DNA of 6,303 bases from DATKEH01 sp035546355 (GTDB lineage: Bacteria; Acidobacteriota; Thermoanaerobaculia; Multivoradales; JAIOJS01): the NCBI GenBank assembly GCA_035546355.1, contig DATKEH010000192.1:1-6303 (forward strand), given 5' to 3'. The notes under the pieces are model-generated. The model made no database searches. It saw only the letters and a program-made list of their open reading frames with translations, and had not been told where the DNA came from. Position numbers and translations under genes: made by a program. Every line of letters starts with the position of its first letter. Positions within the stretch are counted from its first letter, which is position 1. Of this stretch, positions 6,112-6,303 are shown in pieces.

Positions 6112-6136
6112 CCGCTAGCCGCGCAGGCCGCTAGCC
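6112..6136. repeat. 9-bp direct repeat between convergent gene ends
   Basis: CCGCTAGCC occurs at 6112-6120 and again at 6128-6136. The second copy contains the stop codon (TAG on the minus strand, 6131-6133) of the regulator gene. Each copy holds the palindrome GCTAGC. No terminator hairpin with a T-run is seen in this 20-bp gap. The repeat is probably a small local duplication with no known role. Confidence 0.4.
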
Positions 6137-6303
6137 CTCGACGAACCGCTGCAGGCGGCCCAGCGCCGCGTCCCACTGCCGCGAGATGCCGTCGAGGTAG
6201 GCGTGGGCGGCGGCGAGCCGCGCCGGCTCGAGCTCGCAGATGCGCTCCCGCCCCTGGCGGCGGGTGCGCACCAGGCCGACCTCCGACAGCACCGTCACGT
6301 GCT
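6131..6303 (-). CDS. ArsR-family transcriptional regulator, C-terminal part (5' end outside window)
   Basis: The minus strand is open from the right edge to TAG 6131-6133, giving 56 visible residues. It reads HVTVLSEVGLVRTRRQGRER, then ICELEPARLAAAHAYLDGIS, then RQWDAALGRLQRFVEG. The first part is the end of the recognition helix and the wing of a winged helix-turn-helix, of the form H-x-x-V-L-x-x-x-G-L-V-x-x-R-R-x-G-R-E-R. The second is the C-terminal helix with the QWDAALGRLQRFVE pattern, typical of ArsR regulators that lack metal ligands and are often encoded just before an SRPBCC/AHSA1-domain protein. No metal-binding Cys pair is visible here; the single Cys is in the wing strand. The DNA-binding helix and the start lie outside the window. 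The gene converges on the secreted-protein gene, so the common downstream SRPBCC partner is not present on its 3' side. Confidence 0.82.
   Translation of the reverse strand, partial: HVTVLSEVGLVRTRRQGRERICELEPARLAAAHAYLDGISRQWDAALGRLQRFVEG

Noticed and set aside
5468..6118. Overlapping plus-strand frames inside the secreted-protein gene
   Set aside because: They lie in a different frame with Arg/Gly/Pro-rich translations; they are shadows of the 5445-6110 gene.

Overview
The window is uniformly very GC-rich and carries a large TonB-dependent receptor of the Oar-like type: an N-terminal carboxypeptidase-regulatory-like domain, a plug, and a barrel ending in Phe. It also carries a TPR-rich protein and an SLC5-like sodium symporter. 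This mix suggests a Gram-negative bacterium of the Acidobacteriota, possibly Thermoanaerobaculia-like, in an ordinary chromosomal region. The phylum is an inference from protein style only; no marker gene is present.

Layout. Positions 2-691 (+) hold the C-terminal end of a TPR protein that enters from the left. It converges, with a 14-bp gap, on a 966-residue TonB-dependent receptor (706-3606, -). A 280-bp divergent control region (3607-3886) follows. It contains back-to-back candidate promoters, three copies of GTACGG, two of them inside the promoter spacers, and a long receptor leader with a run of adjacent perfect hairpins. A 483-residue sodium:solute symporter (3887-5338, +) reads away from it. 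After a 106-bp gap comes a 221-residue secreted protein of unknown function, rich in His (5445-6110, +). It converges with a 20-bp gap on the C-terminal end of an ArsR-type regulator (6131-6303, -) that runs off the right edge.

How the genes may work together. The receptor would move a substrate across the outer membrane using TonB energy, and the symporter would move a solute across the inner membrane using the sodium gradient. Their divergent arrangement around a shared control region fits one uptake module, but nothing in the sequence names the substrate. I see no mobile element, CRISPR array, tRNA or rRNA. The most interesting parts are the control region at 3633-3877 and the uncharacterised secreted protein. 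No clearly novel multi-gene system is visible.
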